Of a stretch of DNA of 64,000 bases, positions 1-10,514 are shown in pieces. The notes beneath the pieces were generated by a model. The model did no database searches and was not told the origin of the DNA. It saw only the letters and a program-made list of their open reading frames with translations. The stretch comes from Holdemania sp. Marseille-P2844. Its GTDB lineage: Bacteria > Bacillota_I > Bacilli_A > Erysipelotrichales > Erysipelotrichaceae. Both the position numbers and the translations under genes were made by a program. The first letter of the stretch is position 1. The number at the start of each line of letters is the position of its first letter. The stretch is from the NCBI RefSeq assembly GCF_900120005.1, contig NZ_LT635454.1, positions 62,001 through 126,000 of the forward strand, written 5' to 3'.

Positions 1-129
1 GAATTGGAAAAGATGCTGGAAGAAGACCACGGCTGTGAAGTAAAGTGCGAATACTGCAACAATAAAGTTCAGTTTACCGAAGATGATCTCCGCAGCATTT
101 TGGAGTTCAAAGCGGCATGTGGAAAATAA
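1..129 (+). CDS. hslO: Hsp33 redox chaperone, C-terminal end (partial)
   Basis: Only the last 42 codons are in the window, so the gene is cut by the left edge. The tail contains a C-E-Y-C pair at residues 16-19 of the fragment followed by NKVQF and an acidic helix, which matches the second half of the C-x-C / C-x2-C zinc switch that ends Hsp33. Hsp33 is a cytosolic holdase activated by oxidation of these cysteines. The stop codon overlaps the start of dusB by 13 nt, the hslO-dusB-lysS order seen in many Bacillota, which supports the assignment. The upstream two cysteines are outside the window. Confidence 0.8.
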   Translation, partial: ELEKMLEEDHGCEVKCEYCNNKVQFTEDDLRSILEFKAACGK

Positions 130-1118
130 GAAATCTTGAAATTGCCAATCCGGTCGTCATCGCGCCGATGGCCGGGATTTCCAACGCGGCGTTCCGGACG
201 ATCGCGCATGAATTCGGCGCGGGTCTGATCTATACGGAAATGATCAGCGACAAAGCGATCTGTTATTCCAATAAAAAGACGATGGAGATGACACAGCTGG
301 CTCCGGATGAGCATCCGATCGCGATGCAGCTGTTCGGTCATGAAGAAGCGTCGATGATTCAGGCGGCGCAGGTGCTGGATAAAACGGACTGCGACGTGAT
401 CGACATCAATATGGGCTGTCCAGTACCGAAGGTTGTCAATTCCGGTTCCGGCAGCGCGATGATGAAGGATCCGGAAGCGACCTGTCAGCTGGTGCGTAAA
501 ATTGTGGCAGCGGTGGAAAAGCCGGTGACGGCCAAGATCCGTCTGGGCTGGGACAGTTCTTCGATCAATGTGCTGGAAATGGCGCGGGGATTGGAAGCAG
601 CCGGCGTCAGCGCGCTGGCGGTTCATGGCCGGACGCGCAGTCAGCTGTATGAGGGCAAGGCCGATTGGAGCTGGATCAAGAAGGTGAAAGAAGCTGTTTC
701 GATTCCAGTGATAGGCAACGGTGATCTGCGCAGTGTGGAAGACGCTGTGGCAAAAATTCAGGAGACTGGAGTCGATGCGGTGATGATCGGCCGGGGCGTA
801 TTGGGCAATCCGTGGCTGATCCGCGATCTGGTCTGCGCGTTCTCCGGGGAAGGGTCAGCCGAACCCGTCAGCGATCATGAAAAATTTGAGATTGCGCTGG
901 AACACGCCCGCCGGTTGTGCACATTAAAAGGCGAACGGATTGGTATGAAGGAGATGCGCGGGCACGCCTGCTGGTACATCCAGGGCATTCCCTACTCCAA
1001 CCGGATGAAAGATCGTATCAATCAGATGACAACCTATGCTGAATTTGAGTCGATGCTAAAGCTTTATGAAGAAGCGCTGGTCAGCGGTAATTTCGACAGG
1101 CTGTATCCGGCAGAGTAA
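117..1118 (+). CDS. dusB: tRNA-dihydrouridine synthase DusB
   Basis: 333-aa FMN-dependent TIM-barrel enzyme that reduces uridines in the tRNA D-loop using NAD(P)H. The flavin-binding start APMAGISN (about residues 16-23), the catalytic cysteine in NMGCPVPKV (Cys101), the Lys140 of AKIRLGW and the HGRTR motif (His170) are all present and the length is normal for the family. The start lies inside hslO (13-nt overlap), so the two are translationally coupled. lysS follows downstream after an inserted protease/ABC operon. Confidence 0.95.
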   Translation: MWKIRNLEIANPVVIAPMAGISNAAFRTIAHEFGAGLIYTEMISDKAICYSNKKTMEMTQLAPDEHPIAMQLFGHEEASMIQAAQVLDKTDCDVIDINMGCPVPKVVNSGSGSAMMKDPEATCQLVRKIVAAVEKPVTAKIRLGWDSSSINVLEMARGLEAAGVSALAVHGRTRSQLYEGKADWSWIKKVKEAVSIPVIGNGDLRSVEDAVAKIQETGVDAVMIGRGVLGNPWLIRDLVCAFSGEGSAEPVSDHEKFEIALEHARRLCTLKGERIGMKEMRGHACWYIQGIPYSNRMKDRINQMTTYAEFESMLKLYEEALVSGNFDRLYPAE

Positions 1119-1136
1119 ATGAATCAAGAACGAAAG

Positions 1137-1166
1137 CCATTCCTGAAATCCGGGAGTGGTTTTTTT
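1137..1166 (+). terminator. Intrinsic terminator after dusB
   Basis: CCATTCC at 1137-1143 pairs with GGAGTGG at 1153-1159 (one G-T wobble) and is followed by a run of seven T. Confidence 0.6.
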
Positions 1167-1176
1167 CCTTTCGAAA

Positions 1177-1203
1177 TTGACAAACGGAAAAGATTGTTAT
1201 ACT
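1177..1203 (+). promoter_or_regulatory. Candidate sigma-A promoter for the S41 protease operon
   Basis: TTGACA at 1177-1182 and TATACT at 1198-1203 with a 15-nt spacer, between the dusB terminator and the ATG at 1278. The spacer is shorter than ideal. Confidence 0.5.
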
Positions 1204-1277
1204 GTATTATTATGAATAGTACAGATTGCGGATACGCAATCCAGCAGATCCTTTTGCGATCTTGGGGGATAATCAGA

Positions 1278-2747
1278 ATGGGAAAGAAATTGTTTGCGAT
1301 GTTGACGATGGCCTTCATGCTTTGCGGGTGCGCAACGGAAATGAATGCGCTGCAGGAAGAAAAAGTGGGAGAACAATGCACGAAACCGGTAGAGCTGAGA
1401 GTCGCTGCATTATCTGAAGTCTGGTCAACCGCGCAGTATTATTATGGATATTGGAATCAGATGCCGGAGGATTTTGACTGGGATGAGAAATATCAGGAAT
1501 TTTTACCGCGGGTGATGAATGCGGAAACGGATGATGAATATGTTGACGCCATGCGGGAATTTGTTGCTTTGCTTCATGATGGACATACCAACTTTATTCC
1601 CGCGTCAGAATATCAGCTGAACAAAGCCTACCTGCCTTTTGACCTGGAAGATCTTGATGGCAGGCTGTTTCTCAAAGCTGCCAGCCGGAATTATGAAGTT
1701 CCTTTAGGCAGTGAACTCCTTGAAGTGGAAGATCAGCCCGCACTCGATTACATCTTGAAGAATTTTGAAAAGTATGTACCGGTGCTGACGGAACCCGCCC
1801 ATGAAATCGAAACGGTAGAGCAGTTTTTAAAAGATGAAAAAGGAAAAGAGATTACATTAAAATGGTTAACCCCGCAGGGTGAATTTGTAGATTCAAAAGC
1901 CAGTTATGAAACCTCAGGTTCCATTTATGTAAATCAGTTAAAAACACCGTCACTTTCAGATAAGAAACTTCTGCTTAAATCCAGTCCTTATTTTATGTGT
2001 GAACTTAACGAAGATCTTGTGTATTTGGAAATAACATCTTTTATGGGAGACAGTGAAGATCTCTATTATGAACAAGTCATGCCCCTGCTTGAACCATATT
2101 CAGGGGTAATTATTGATATTCGTCACAATGGCGGTGGGAATTCATATAATGGGGATATCGTGTTAAATTCTTTTACAGATCAGCCTTTACCAAGAACCTT
2201 CCGCTTTGAATCTGAATTTCATTCTTCCTGGATTCCGTATGGAGACAATGATGATTCTCTCTTCTATAGTGGAGGAGAACTTGACGAATCTGCTCAGCGC
2301 ATGGTAAAACATGAGTATTATGGGATAGATGAAGAAATTGATGATTATCTGAGCCATATCGAAGAGCTTGAGGATCATCGGGAATTTCCTAAGAAACCTT
2401 TTACAATGGATAAACCTGTCGTTATTCTTACTTCGCCATATGCTGGATCGGCGGCGGATACTTTTTCTGTTACAGCGAAAGCTATGGATAATTTTACACT
2501 GATGGGTCTGAGAACCCATGGAGCGACAGGAAATATTTATGATGTCTCTCTTTCAGATGGAAGCAAGTATACTTTATCAATTATGAATTGTTACGGTCCA
2601 AATAAAAAAAGTATTTGGAATCGCGGTGCAGAGCCGGACATTGAAATGTGGACAACGCCGGAAGATTTACTGAGCGGTGAGGATACCGTTTTAAATGCCG
2701 CGATTGAAACACTGCAGCGCCAAATCAAGGAACGAACAGGAGAATGA
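1278..2747 (+). CDS. S41-family peptidase lipoprotein
   Basis: 489-aa predicted lipoprotein. I take the ATG at 1278 because it has GGGGGA 8 nt upstream and gives a clean signal peptide ending in the lipobox LCGC at about residues 19-22; an in-frame upstream start at 1119 would bury the signal. The C-terminal half carries the tail-specific protease signature: DIRHNGGG followed by the PYAGSAAD segment whose serine (Ser391) is the expected nucleophile. Family members cleave extracytoplasmic peptides. A GntR regulator and an ABC exporter follow at once on the same strand, suggesting a shared envelope-stress or peptide-handling role, which is inference. Confidence 0.8.
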   Translation: MGKKLFAMLTMAFMLCGCATEMNALQEEKVGEQCTKPVELRVAALSEVWSTAQYYYGYWNQMPEDFDWDEKYQEFLPRVMNAETDDEYVDAMREFVALLHDGHTNFIPASEYQLNKAYLPFDLEDLDGRLFLKAASRNYEVPLGSELLEVEDQPALDYILKNFEKYVPVLTEPAHEIETVEQFLKDEKGKEITLKWLTPQGEFVDSKASYETSGSIYVNQLKTPSLSDKKLLLKSSPYFMCELNEDLVYLEITSFMGDSEDLYYEQVMPLLEPYSGVIIDIRHNGGGNSYNGDIVLNSFTDQPLPRTFRFESEFHSSWIPYGDNDDSLFYSGGELDESAQRMVKHEYYGIDEEIDDYLSHIEELEDHREFPKKPFTMDKPVVILTSPYAGSAADTFSVTAKAMDNFTLMGLRTHGATGNIYDVSLSDGSKYTLSIMNCYGPNKKSIWNRGAEPDIEMWTTPEDLLSGEDTVLNAAIETLQRQIKERTGE

Positions 2748-2748
2748 C

Positions 2749-3117
2749 ATGTTTACAATAGATCAGCACAGCCGTCAGCCGATATATGAACAGCTGAAGG
2801 AACAAATTATCCGGTATGTCAGTCTGGGTGTTCTGCAGCCGCAGGACCGGATGCCCTCGGTGCGGATTTTGGCGCGGGAGTTGGGGATCAATCCCAATAC
2901 GGTGGTAAAAACCTATCAGGAGCTGGAAGACGAAGGCATTCTGGTCACAGAACCTAAAAAAGGTTTTTTTGTCAGCGATCAGAATGTGCATTCCATTTTA
3001 AGTTTGAGACAAAAAGAAGAATTCCGCAAAGCGGTAATCCGTTGCCGGGAAACCGGAATCTCTGAGGATGACGCGCAGAAAATTGTCCGGGAAGTCTATG
3101 AAGGAAAGCAGGGGTAA
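2749..3117 (+). CDS. GntR-family regulator, YtrA type
   Basis: 122 aa. The ATG at 2749 begins 1 nt after the protease stop and follows a CAGGAGA ribosome site. Residues about 10-75 form a GntR winged helix (RQPIYEQLKEQIIRYV, then SVRILARELGINPNTV), and the C-terminus is a short helical tail, which is the YtrA subfamily layout that lacks a metabolite-binding domain. YtrA-type regulators usually repress the ABC transporter encoded next to them, and such a pair (3121-5405) follows by 3 nt. Confidence 0.85.
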   Translation: MFTIDQHSRQPIYEQLKEQIIRYVSLGVLQPQDRMPSVRILARELGINPNTVVKTYQELEDEGILVTEPKKGFFVSDQNVHSILSLRQKEEFRKAVIRCRETGISEDDAQKIVREVYEGKQG

Positions 3118-3120
3118 ACC

Positions 3121-4005
3121 ATGTTAAGGGTGGAAAATTGCCGGAAGGTGTATGACGAACAAACGGTATTGGAACATTGCAGCTTGGAGTTGGCGTCCGG
3201 TTCGATCCTGGGGCTGATCGGAATCAACGGAGCGGGGAAATCCACGCTGCTGCACTGTATCAGCGGCGCGATTCCCGTCGATGAAGGAACAATTACATGG
3301 AAAGAACAGCCGGTGCTCGATCATCCGGAGGTGAAACAGAAGATTTTTCTGGTTCAGGATGAACCCGTTTTTGCACAGACGGAAAATGCCCGGGAACTGA
3401 TCGAATATCTTTCCTTATTTTATCCGGCCCTGGAATCGGAGTTATTCTACGATCTGTTAAGCCAGTTAAAGCTCAATCCGAAACAGCCTTTCTCCGCTTT
3501 CAGCAAGGGGATGAAACGGCAGGTTTTGATGGCCGCAGGGCTGGCGGCGCACCCGGAGCTGCTTTTGATCGACGAGGTGTTTGATGGGTTGGATCCGTTT
3601 GCCCGGCGGCTGCTTCAAGGTCAGCTGGCGGCGCAGACCGTTGAGGAAGGCATGAGTTCGATATTAACCTCGCACCGGCTGAGCGATCTGGAGAATTTCT
3701 GCGATGAATACGCGTTGTTGGACAAGAAGCGGATTCTGCATCAGAACTCCATGTTTCAAACGCAAAAGGAGCTGGTTAAAGTCCATCTCGCGTTTGATCA
3801 TCCGATCAATCCCGCGATGTTTCAGGATCTTGAGTTGCTGAAGCTGGAAATTCATTCCCGGATGGCGCAGGCGATTCTGCGCGGCGATCATGACGAGGTG
3901 GAAGCGAAGCTGCGGAAGCAGAATCCGGTCATTCTTGAAATCTTTGATTGTACGCTGGAAGAAATATTCCTGGCGCAGCTGGAAAAGCGGGAGGAACTGC
4001 AATGA
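3121..4005 (+). CDS. ABC transporter ATP-binding protein (YtrB-like)
   Basis: 294-aa ATPase with Walker A GINGAGKST (residues 34-42), a degenerate signature at SAFSKGMKRQ and Walker B LLLIDEVFDGLDP near residue 150. It is a single cassette with a C-terminal extension of about 80 aa. It overlaps the permease start by 4 nt (ATGA at 4002-4005), so the two proteins form one exporter. It is preceded by a YtrA-type GntR gene, the usual context for ATPases involved in antibiotic or peptide resistance in Bacillota; the substrate cannot be told from sequence. Confidence 0.85.
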   Translation: MLRVENCRKVYDEQTVLEHCSLELASGSILGLIGINGAGKSTLLHCISGAIPVDEGTITWKEQPVLDHPEVKQKIFLVQDEPVFAQTENARELIEYLSLFYPALESELFYDLLSQLKLNPKQPFSAFSKGMKRQVLMAAGLAAHPELLLIDEVFDGLDPFARRLLQGQLAAQTVEEGMSSILTSHRLSDLENFCDEYALLDKKRILHQNSMFQTQKELVKVHLAFDHPINPAMFQDLELLKLEIHSRMAQAILRGDHDEVEAKLRKQNPVILEIFDCTLEEIFLAQLEKREELQ

Positions 4006-5405
4006 TCCATAAGAAATTATTAACGGCCATGTTAAAGAAAGATTTTAAATTGTTTCTCTGCCTGCTGCTTCTGGATTTGTTGATCATGCCGTTCGTCTAT
4101 GTTAATTTTCCAACGATGATGGACGATGCCAGTCTTTTGTTTAACTTTTATTTTATCTATCTGCTGCTGCTCATCATCATCCTGATCCGGCGTCAGCTCG
4201 GCTTTACGATGAAGCGGGAGGAAAAAATTCATGACTATCAACTGCCGCTGACGAAAAGAAGTTTGATTTTGACACGGTTAACAGCTGGAATCCTTGTCTT
4301 CCTGATTCCTTATCTGATCGCCTGGCTGATCATGGGGATTCTCATGCTTGATCGCCATGCCACTGTGATCTCAATCTGGAATGGAACGGTGCAGCTGATG
4401 CTGGCGATGATGATCTATCTTTGTTTTTGCGCCTGGGTATTTCTGCGCAGCCGCAAATCGTTTCAGGCGATGCTGACGATCGCCGTCTGGACGCTGGCTC
4501 CAGTCTTTATCGTTTCGGCGTCTGTAGATATTATGCGGGGAACGGTCACATATCGTTATCAACTCAGGGAATTCTTTACACTGCTGCATGATTTCGGATG
4601 TCTGCCGGGTTTGTTTACTCTTGCGGCGAAAGGGTTGATTTGCGACTCTACATTTCCTTCATTAGGAAGCTGTCTGCTTGTTGACGGTGTTTATCTGGCT
4701 GCGGCGTTGCCTGCAGTCTATCAGGTAACCAAGAATTCAGCAGAAAACGAGCATAAAACGTTAAAGCAAAGCGCGTTATTCAAACTGATGCCGCTTGCTT
4801 CCGCGGCTGGCGTGATGATTTGGGGATCGTTGACGGCGGTCAGGCCCCAGCAATGTCTGCTTTCCGTAATTTTGGCAGCTGTCCTCTACTTGTTGATCCG
4901 TTTCCTTTCTTACTCGAAGATTCAGTTCAACAAAATGATGCTGCTGGTACTGACCGTTGAGTTTCTGGTGGTTCAGGGAATTTTCTGGTCGTGGCGGGTC
5001 AGCGGCGGCTGGGGCATGACCCATCATACAACCGTCGAAGACGTCTACTTTATCACTTACTATGATGGTCTTGGCAAAATCGGAAGCTATTATAAATACT
5101 TTAACGTGGAGAATACTGTAAGTTTAAGTAAGGAGGATAAAGAAATCCTGATCCAGGCTCAGGTGGAAACGGATAAGCGGTATCGCCGCCAAGGATTGAA
5201 AGACGCGGTGGGTATGATCCAAATAATTTATCGCACGCATGACGATAAATACAGTTATTATCTTCCTTATTATGCGGATATTATGGAACCGGCGATAGAA
5301 CTGCTGGAAGAACAGGATGTTCCGATTTCCACTTATCTTCGTGTTGATTATCCGGGCTGGGAAAATTACTTCTATTTACAAGGATTGAGCATCAAGCTGT
5401 TTTAA
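4002..5405 (+). CDS. ABC transporter permease, multi-span membrane protein
   Basis: 467 aa starting at the ATG at 4002, which overlaps the ATPase stop. There are many hydrophobic segments (for example LFLCLLLLDLLIMPF and FYFIYLLLLIIILI near the N-terminus) and a soluble extracytoplasmic C-terminal part of about 110 aa rich in tyrosine and charged residues, unusual for a simple permease. It should be the membrane partner of the ATPase at 3121-4005. No catalytic motif is visible. Confidence 0.75.
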   Translation: MIHKKLLTAMLKKDFKLFLCLLLLDLLIMPFVYVNFPTMMDDASLLFNFYFIYLLLLIIILIRRQLGFTMKREEKIHDYQLPLTKRSLILTRLTAGILVFLIPYLIAWLIMGILMLDRHATVISIWNGTVQLMLAMMIYLCFCAWVFLRSRKSFQAMLTIAVWTLAPVFIVSASVDIMRGTVTYRYQLREFFTLLHDFGCLPGLFTLAAKGLICDSTFPSLGSCLLVDGVYLAAALPAVYQVTKNSAENEHKTLKQSALFKLMPLASAAGVMIWGSLTAVRPQQCLLSVILAAVLYLLIRFLSYSKIQFNKMMLLVLTVEFLVVQGIFWSWRVSGGWGMTHHTTVEDVYFITYYDGLGKIGSYYKYFNVENTVSLSKEDKEILIQAQVETDKRYRRQGLKDAVGMIQIIYRTHDDKYSYYLPYYADIMEPAIELLEEQDVPISTYLRVDYPGWENYFYLQGLSIKLF

Positions 5406-5544
5406 TCTGGTTTGAGGTTATCTCCGGCAATTAAGCTGCGATCCAATGAAGAATAAGCTAAACGCAAATTCAATCCGCTCCGGTTTTCCTTCCTGGAAAA
5501 TATGTAAAACGCGTTCATTAAGCCCTGAAATGACATTTCCCCCG

Positions 5545-5572
5545 TTGACAAACAATTTGAAAATGCTATAAT
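5545..5572 (+). promoter_or_regulatory. Promoter of the lysS T-box leader
   Basis: TTGACA (5545-5550), 16-nt spacer, TATAAT (5567-5572) with a TG two bases before the -10. This is the best-matching sigma-A promoter in the window. Confidence 0.8.
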
Positions 5573-5578
5573 CTAAAC

Positions 5579-7328
<1,750 letters not shown>

Positions 7329-7347
7329 GAAAAAACAGAACCAGAAG

Positions 7348-7382
7348 AGGAATGGCTGATTCAAAGGCGATTCCTTTTTTTG
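7348..7382 (+). terminator. Intrinsic terminator after lysS
   Basis: AGGAAT (7348-7353) pairs with ATTCCT (7370-7375), extended by an inner GC pair, followed by a run of T. Confidence 0.7.
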
Positions 7383-7514
7383 TTGAATCAAGGAGGATGT
7401 TTCATTGGAATTTTTGTCAGTCATGCCTGTTTGTTTCCCAAGGGATCCGGAAATAAAAGAAACTGATAATTCAATCATGAATAATGGTAAAATGATAGCC
7501 GAGAGGTGAAGCCT

Positions 7515-8303
7515 ATGTTTAAAACCGGCCAGTTATCCCGGGCTTTTGAAATTGATCGAACGAGCTTGAACTATTATGTCCGCACCGGTCTGCTCAATCC
7601 GGAAATGCTGGACAATCAATATCATACCTACTCGTTTCAGGATTTCGTCGCACTTTCCTATATCCGCCATTACCGCGGTCTCGGCTTTTCCATGAGCGAG
7701 ATTAAAGCGCTGACACGGCAGAGCGACAACGAGGAAAAACTCCAATATTGCCAGAATGAAATGCAGACGATTGACGATCAAATCCGCCTGCTGCGGCTGA
7801 AACAGCGCTTTCTGGAAAATTTCATCAACCTGCTTCGTTTCTATGAAAGCTATCGCGATCATCCCATGCTGCTGATGACGGAACCTTATTATTTTATCAA
7901 ACGGGAAGCGTTGGGCGATCCGGTGCTGAAGGCGTTGTATAAGCAGCTGCCCAGCAATGAATTCACGGCGGTTTGCGATCAGGACTTCAAAGTGACGCTG
8001 CGGCCGCAGTCGGCGCAGGGACTGGTGCTGAAAGAAGCGTGGGCCAGGGAATTTCAGCTTCCGCTACCGGAACAGGCTATTTTTTATCCGGCGGAACAGC
8101 GCTGCCTCTGCGCGTTTCGCGTCGGGGGAACTGCGTTTGAAACGCAGCTGCAGGCGTCCTTGCGCGGTCTCTATCAGACAATGGAAAACCAGGGGGTGCG
8201 GCTGCAGCGGGAGTTCGTCATTTATCTGTTGATCAGTAAGTACAATCAGGCGGACGAATATTTCGACGTCTATGTCGATATTCCTCTGAAAACGCTTGAC
8301 TGA
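7515..8303 (+). CDS. MerR-family transcription regulator
   Basis: 262 aa. The ATG at 7515 follows GAGAGGTGA; the in-frame GTG at 7506 is part of that ribosome site. N-terminal MerR winged helix (KTGQLSRAFEIDRTSLNYYVRTGLL, split across residues 4-28), then a coiled-coil linker around residues 80-105 and a ligand-domain-sized C-terminus of about 150 aa without cysteine clusters, so a small organic effector is likelier than a metal. Its stop codon overlaps a MerR-style operator that controls the next gene (8375-9883). No separate promoter was clear. Confidence 0.85.
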   Translation: MFKTGQLSRAFEIDRTSLNYYVRTGLLNPEMLDNQYHTYSFQDFVALSYIRHYRGLGFSMSEIKALTRQSDNEEKLQYCQNEMQTIDDQIRLLRLKQRFLENFINLLRFYESYRDHPMLLMTEPYYFIKREALGDPVLKALYKQLPSNEFTAVCDQDFKVTLRPQSAQGLVLKEAWAREFQLPLPEQAIFYPAEQRCLCAFRVGGTAFETQLQASLRGLYQTMENQGVRLQREFVIYLLISKYNQADEYFDVYVDIPLKTLD

Positions 8304-8326
8304 TGAATAGTTCATCAGTTTATACT
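8296..8326 (+). promoter_or_regulatory. MerR-type promoter/operator for the flavoprotein at 8375
   Basis: TTGACT (8296-8301) and TATACT (8321-8326) are 19 nt apart, the overlong spacer typical of MerR-activated promoters. The spacer contains the perfect inverted repeat TGATGAA-TAG-TTCATCA (8301-8317), which begins on the stop codon of the merR gene. Confidence 0.75.
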
Positions 8327-8374
8327 TGCTTTGTGAGCGGATGAACGAGATCTGCTTTCAAGGAGGGAAAGATT

Positions 8375-9883
8375 TTGAAAGAGTGTTCAAGAAGAAATTT
8401 CATCAAAGGCATGGCCGCGTCAGCGGCAACGCTGGCTGTCGGCGGTTTGTTAGCCGGATGCGCGGCGAATGAAGCGCCGAAAGCTGAAAACCAGGACGGC
8501 GGGGAACAGCGGACCTGGGATAAGGAAACGGACGTTCTGATCTTAGGCGCCGGCGGCGCGGGCATGTGCGCAGGTTATGAAGCAACCCAGGCCGGTGCGA
8601 AAGCGTTGATTTTGGAAAAAGCGGAAAGCTTCGGCGGCACGTCGATCCGTTCCGGCGGGATTATCCAGGCTTCCTGCACCGCGGCCCAGAAAAAGCTGAC
8701 GAGCTATCAGGAGGATACGGCGGAAAAGCATGCGCAGTATTATCTGGAAGAGGGCGAAGGCACGCTGGACGAGGAACTGGTCAAGGATATGACAGCCGGC
8801 TCGGCGGGCCATATCGAATGGCTGGAAAGTCTGGGGCTGGAGTTTACCAACGTCACCGGCTCCGCTCATGTGCCGATGGCGGATGAGAGCAATTATGCCG
8901 ACCGGATTCATGGTACGGACGTCGGTGCTTCCGGGATGTTCACGGCGGTTCATGACGCGGCGGAGAAGAGCGGCGTTGAATTTTTGTATAACACGGAAGC
9001 GACCAGGCTGATCGTTGAAAACGGCAAGGTTGTCGGCGCGGAAGCGTTATCGGAAGGTAAAACCATCGCGATCAAAGCGAATAAGGGCGTGATCATCGCG
9101 ACATCCAGCATTGACCACAATCAGGAAATGAGCAAGGCGCTGAGTCCGAATCAGTATTATGACAATGCCAATTCGATCTGCGCGGCGGCGCCGACCAACA
9201 CCGGCGACGGAATCCGGATGGCGGCGGCGATCGGCGGACAGCTGACGCATTTCGGCGGGGTCATCGACCTGACGGGCAAGACCAGCGCCGGCATTAACCG
9301 CCAGACGCCGCTGATGCCCTGTTTCTTCGTAAATAAATACGGCCGTCGTTTCGCCTGCGAAGATACGACGTATGCTCTGACTTCGCGCGAACTGTGGCGG
9401 GAGATGACCAAGACGAATCACGCCTGCTACACGATCTGCGGCCCGAATGCCGTCATGACCAAAGAAAAGCTGGATGAAATGGTGGCGTCCGGCAAAGCCT
9501 TCACAGGGGCGACGATGCAGGAGTTGGCGGCGCAGATTGACGTCGACGGCGAAAATCTGCAGGCGACGCTGGATCAGTGGAACAAGGATATCACAGAATC
9601 CGGGAAGGATCGTCAGTTTGACCGTGCGACCGGATTGGAAGTCATCGAAGGTCCGTATTATGCGTTTGAAGAAGGGTTCATGAACCTGGGCTCGATCGGC
9701 GGTCTGAAGATTACCCTGAACTGCGAAGTCGTCAACACCCAGGGCGAAGTGATTCCGGGGCTGTATGCCGCAGGCATGGCGTCCGCCGGCTGGGTGGGTC
9801 CGTTCTATCCGGGATCGGGAACCGCTTTGCTGGGTGCGATTCACTGGGGCCGCAAAGCCGGCAAGGTCGTCGGCGCGCTGTAA
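8375..9883 (+). CDS. Exported FAD-dependent reductase (fumarate reductase/flavocytochrome c-like)
   Basis: 502 aa from a TTG start at 8375 with AAGGAGGG at 8360-8367. The N-terminus has a Tat-type twin arginine motif (SRRNFIKG, residues 5-12) and an LAGC lipobox, so it is probably translocated folded and lipid-anchored. The body is a FAD_binding_2 flavoprotein: dinucleotide site LILGAGGAGMCAGYEA near residue 57, and a C-terminal FAD contact PGLYAAGMASAG...YPGSGTA. There is no FMN-binding or heme domain, unlike the homologue at 52429-54753, so the electron donor must be elsewhere. Substrate unknown; it is expected to reduce an electron acceptor outside the membrane. Regulated by the upstream MerR protein. 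Confidence 0.8.
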   Translation: MKECSRRNFIKGMAASAATLAVGGLLAGCAANEAPKAENQDGGEQRTWDKETDVLILGAGGAGMCAGYEATQAGAKALILEKAESFGGTSIRSGGIIQASCTAAQKKLTSYQEDTAEKHAQYYLEEGEGTLDEELVKDMTAGSAGHIEWLESLGLEFTNVTGSAHVPMADESNYADRIHGTDVGASGMFTAVHDAAEKSGVEFLYNTEATRLIVENGKVVGAEALSEGKTIAIKANKGVIIATSSIDHNQEMSKALSPNQYYDNANSICAAAPTNTGDGIRMAAAIGGQLTHFGGVIDLTGKTSAGINRQTPLMPCFFVNKYGRRFACEDTTYALTSRELWREMTKTNHACYTICGPNAVMTKEKLDEMVASGKAFTGATMQELAAQIDVDGENLQATLDQWNKDITESGKDRQFDRATGLEVIEGPYYAFEEGFMNLGSIGGLKITLNCEVVNTQGEVIPGLYAAGMASAGWVGPFYPGSGTALLGAIHWGRKAGKVVGAL

Positions 9884-9931
9884 GTCTGCGGGCTTAAGCA
9901 TTGATCAGCGAAAGTTAAATTTGATCTATTT

Positions 9932-9968
9932 AAAAACGACAGGATGCAGATAATGGCCTGTCGTTTTT
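9932..9968 (+). terminator. Intrinsic terminator after the flavoprotein
   Basis: AAAAACGACAGG (9932-9943) pairs perfectly with CCTGTCGTTTTT (9957-9968). The A/T tails on both sides allow use in both directions, serving the convergent HxlR gene too. Confidence 0.8.
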
Positions 9969-10033
9969 ACGTTCAAAAAGAGTGGCAAAGGTCAGAGCGG
10001 GGGGAAATTCGCCATGAAATCGTCCTTCCTGCA

Positions 10034-10366
10034 CTAATGCTTCATCTGATAATCCGTGCCCCACGCCTGCATCGCATCGAGCACCGGCTTTAAACTATAC
10101 CCCAGTTCAGTCAGCGCGTATTCCACCCGCGGTGGCACCTCGGCATACACGGTGCGCGTCAGTAAGCCGGAAGCTTCCATTTCCCTTAACTGCGCCGTCA
10201 GAACCTTCTGCGTCACCGTACCGATCGACTTCTTCAATTCCCCGAAGCGTTTCGCTCCGGGCAGTAAATCCCGCAGAATGAGAACCTTCCATTTGTTGCT
10301 GATAAGCGTCAAAGTGACTTCCACCGGGCAGGCCGGCAGTCGCTTCTCCTGGATTGCTTCGCTCAT
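10034..10366 (-). CDS. HxlR-family transcription regulator
   Basis: 110 aa on the minus strand. I use the ATG at 10366 (protein start MSEAIQEKRLPACPVE) because it is preceded by a GAAGGAAG ribosome site; the longer in-frame start at 10414 would run through the intergenic operator. It has the HxlR winged helix with the family cysteine in CPVEVTL, then ISNKWKVLILRDLLPGAKRFGELKKS and the wing region around VEYALTELGYSLKPVL. HxlR proteins often sense aldehydes or redox signals and control a divergent flavoenzyme; the divergent neighbour here is a PNPOx-like protein (10515-10916). Confidence 0.9.
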   Translation of the reverse strand: MSEAIQEKRLPACPVEVTLTLISNKWKVLILRDLLPGAKRFGELKKSIGTVTQKVLTAQLREMEASGLLTRTVYAEVPPRVEYALTELGYSLKPVLDAMQAWGTDYQMKH

Positions 10367-10407
10367 AATCTTCCTTCTTTCCTCATTAGTATCTTTTTGG
10401 AACCTAG

Positions 10408-10423
10408 AGCACAATTAAGTGCT
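10408..10423. promoter_or_regulatory. Inverted repeat, candidate HxlR operator
   Basis: AGCAC-AATTAA-GTGCT is a perfect 5+6+5 inverted repeat in the 148-nt divergent region between the HxlR and PNPOx genes. Confidence 0.5.
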
Positions 10424-10514
10424 TACTTTCGTTTTGATCCCTTTAATGCTATTCTAATCCTGACGAAGGACAAACACAAGTCCTTCTGTGGAAAACCTGA
10501 AGGAGGAAAAGAAA

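Noticed and set aside
69-626. 185-aa minus-strand frame opposite dusB
   Set aside because: No ribosome site, His/Arg-rich shadow of a certain gene on the other strand.
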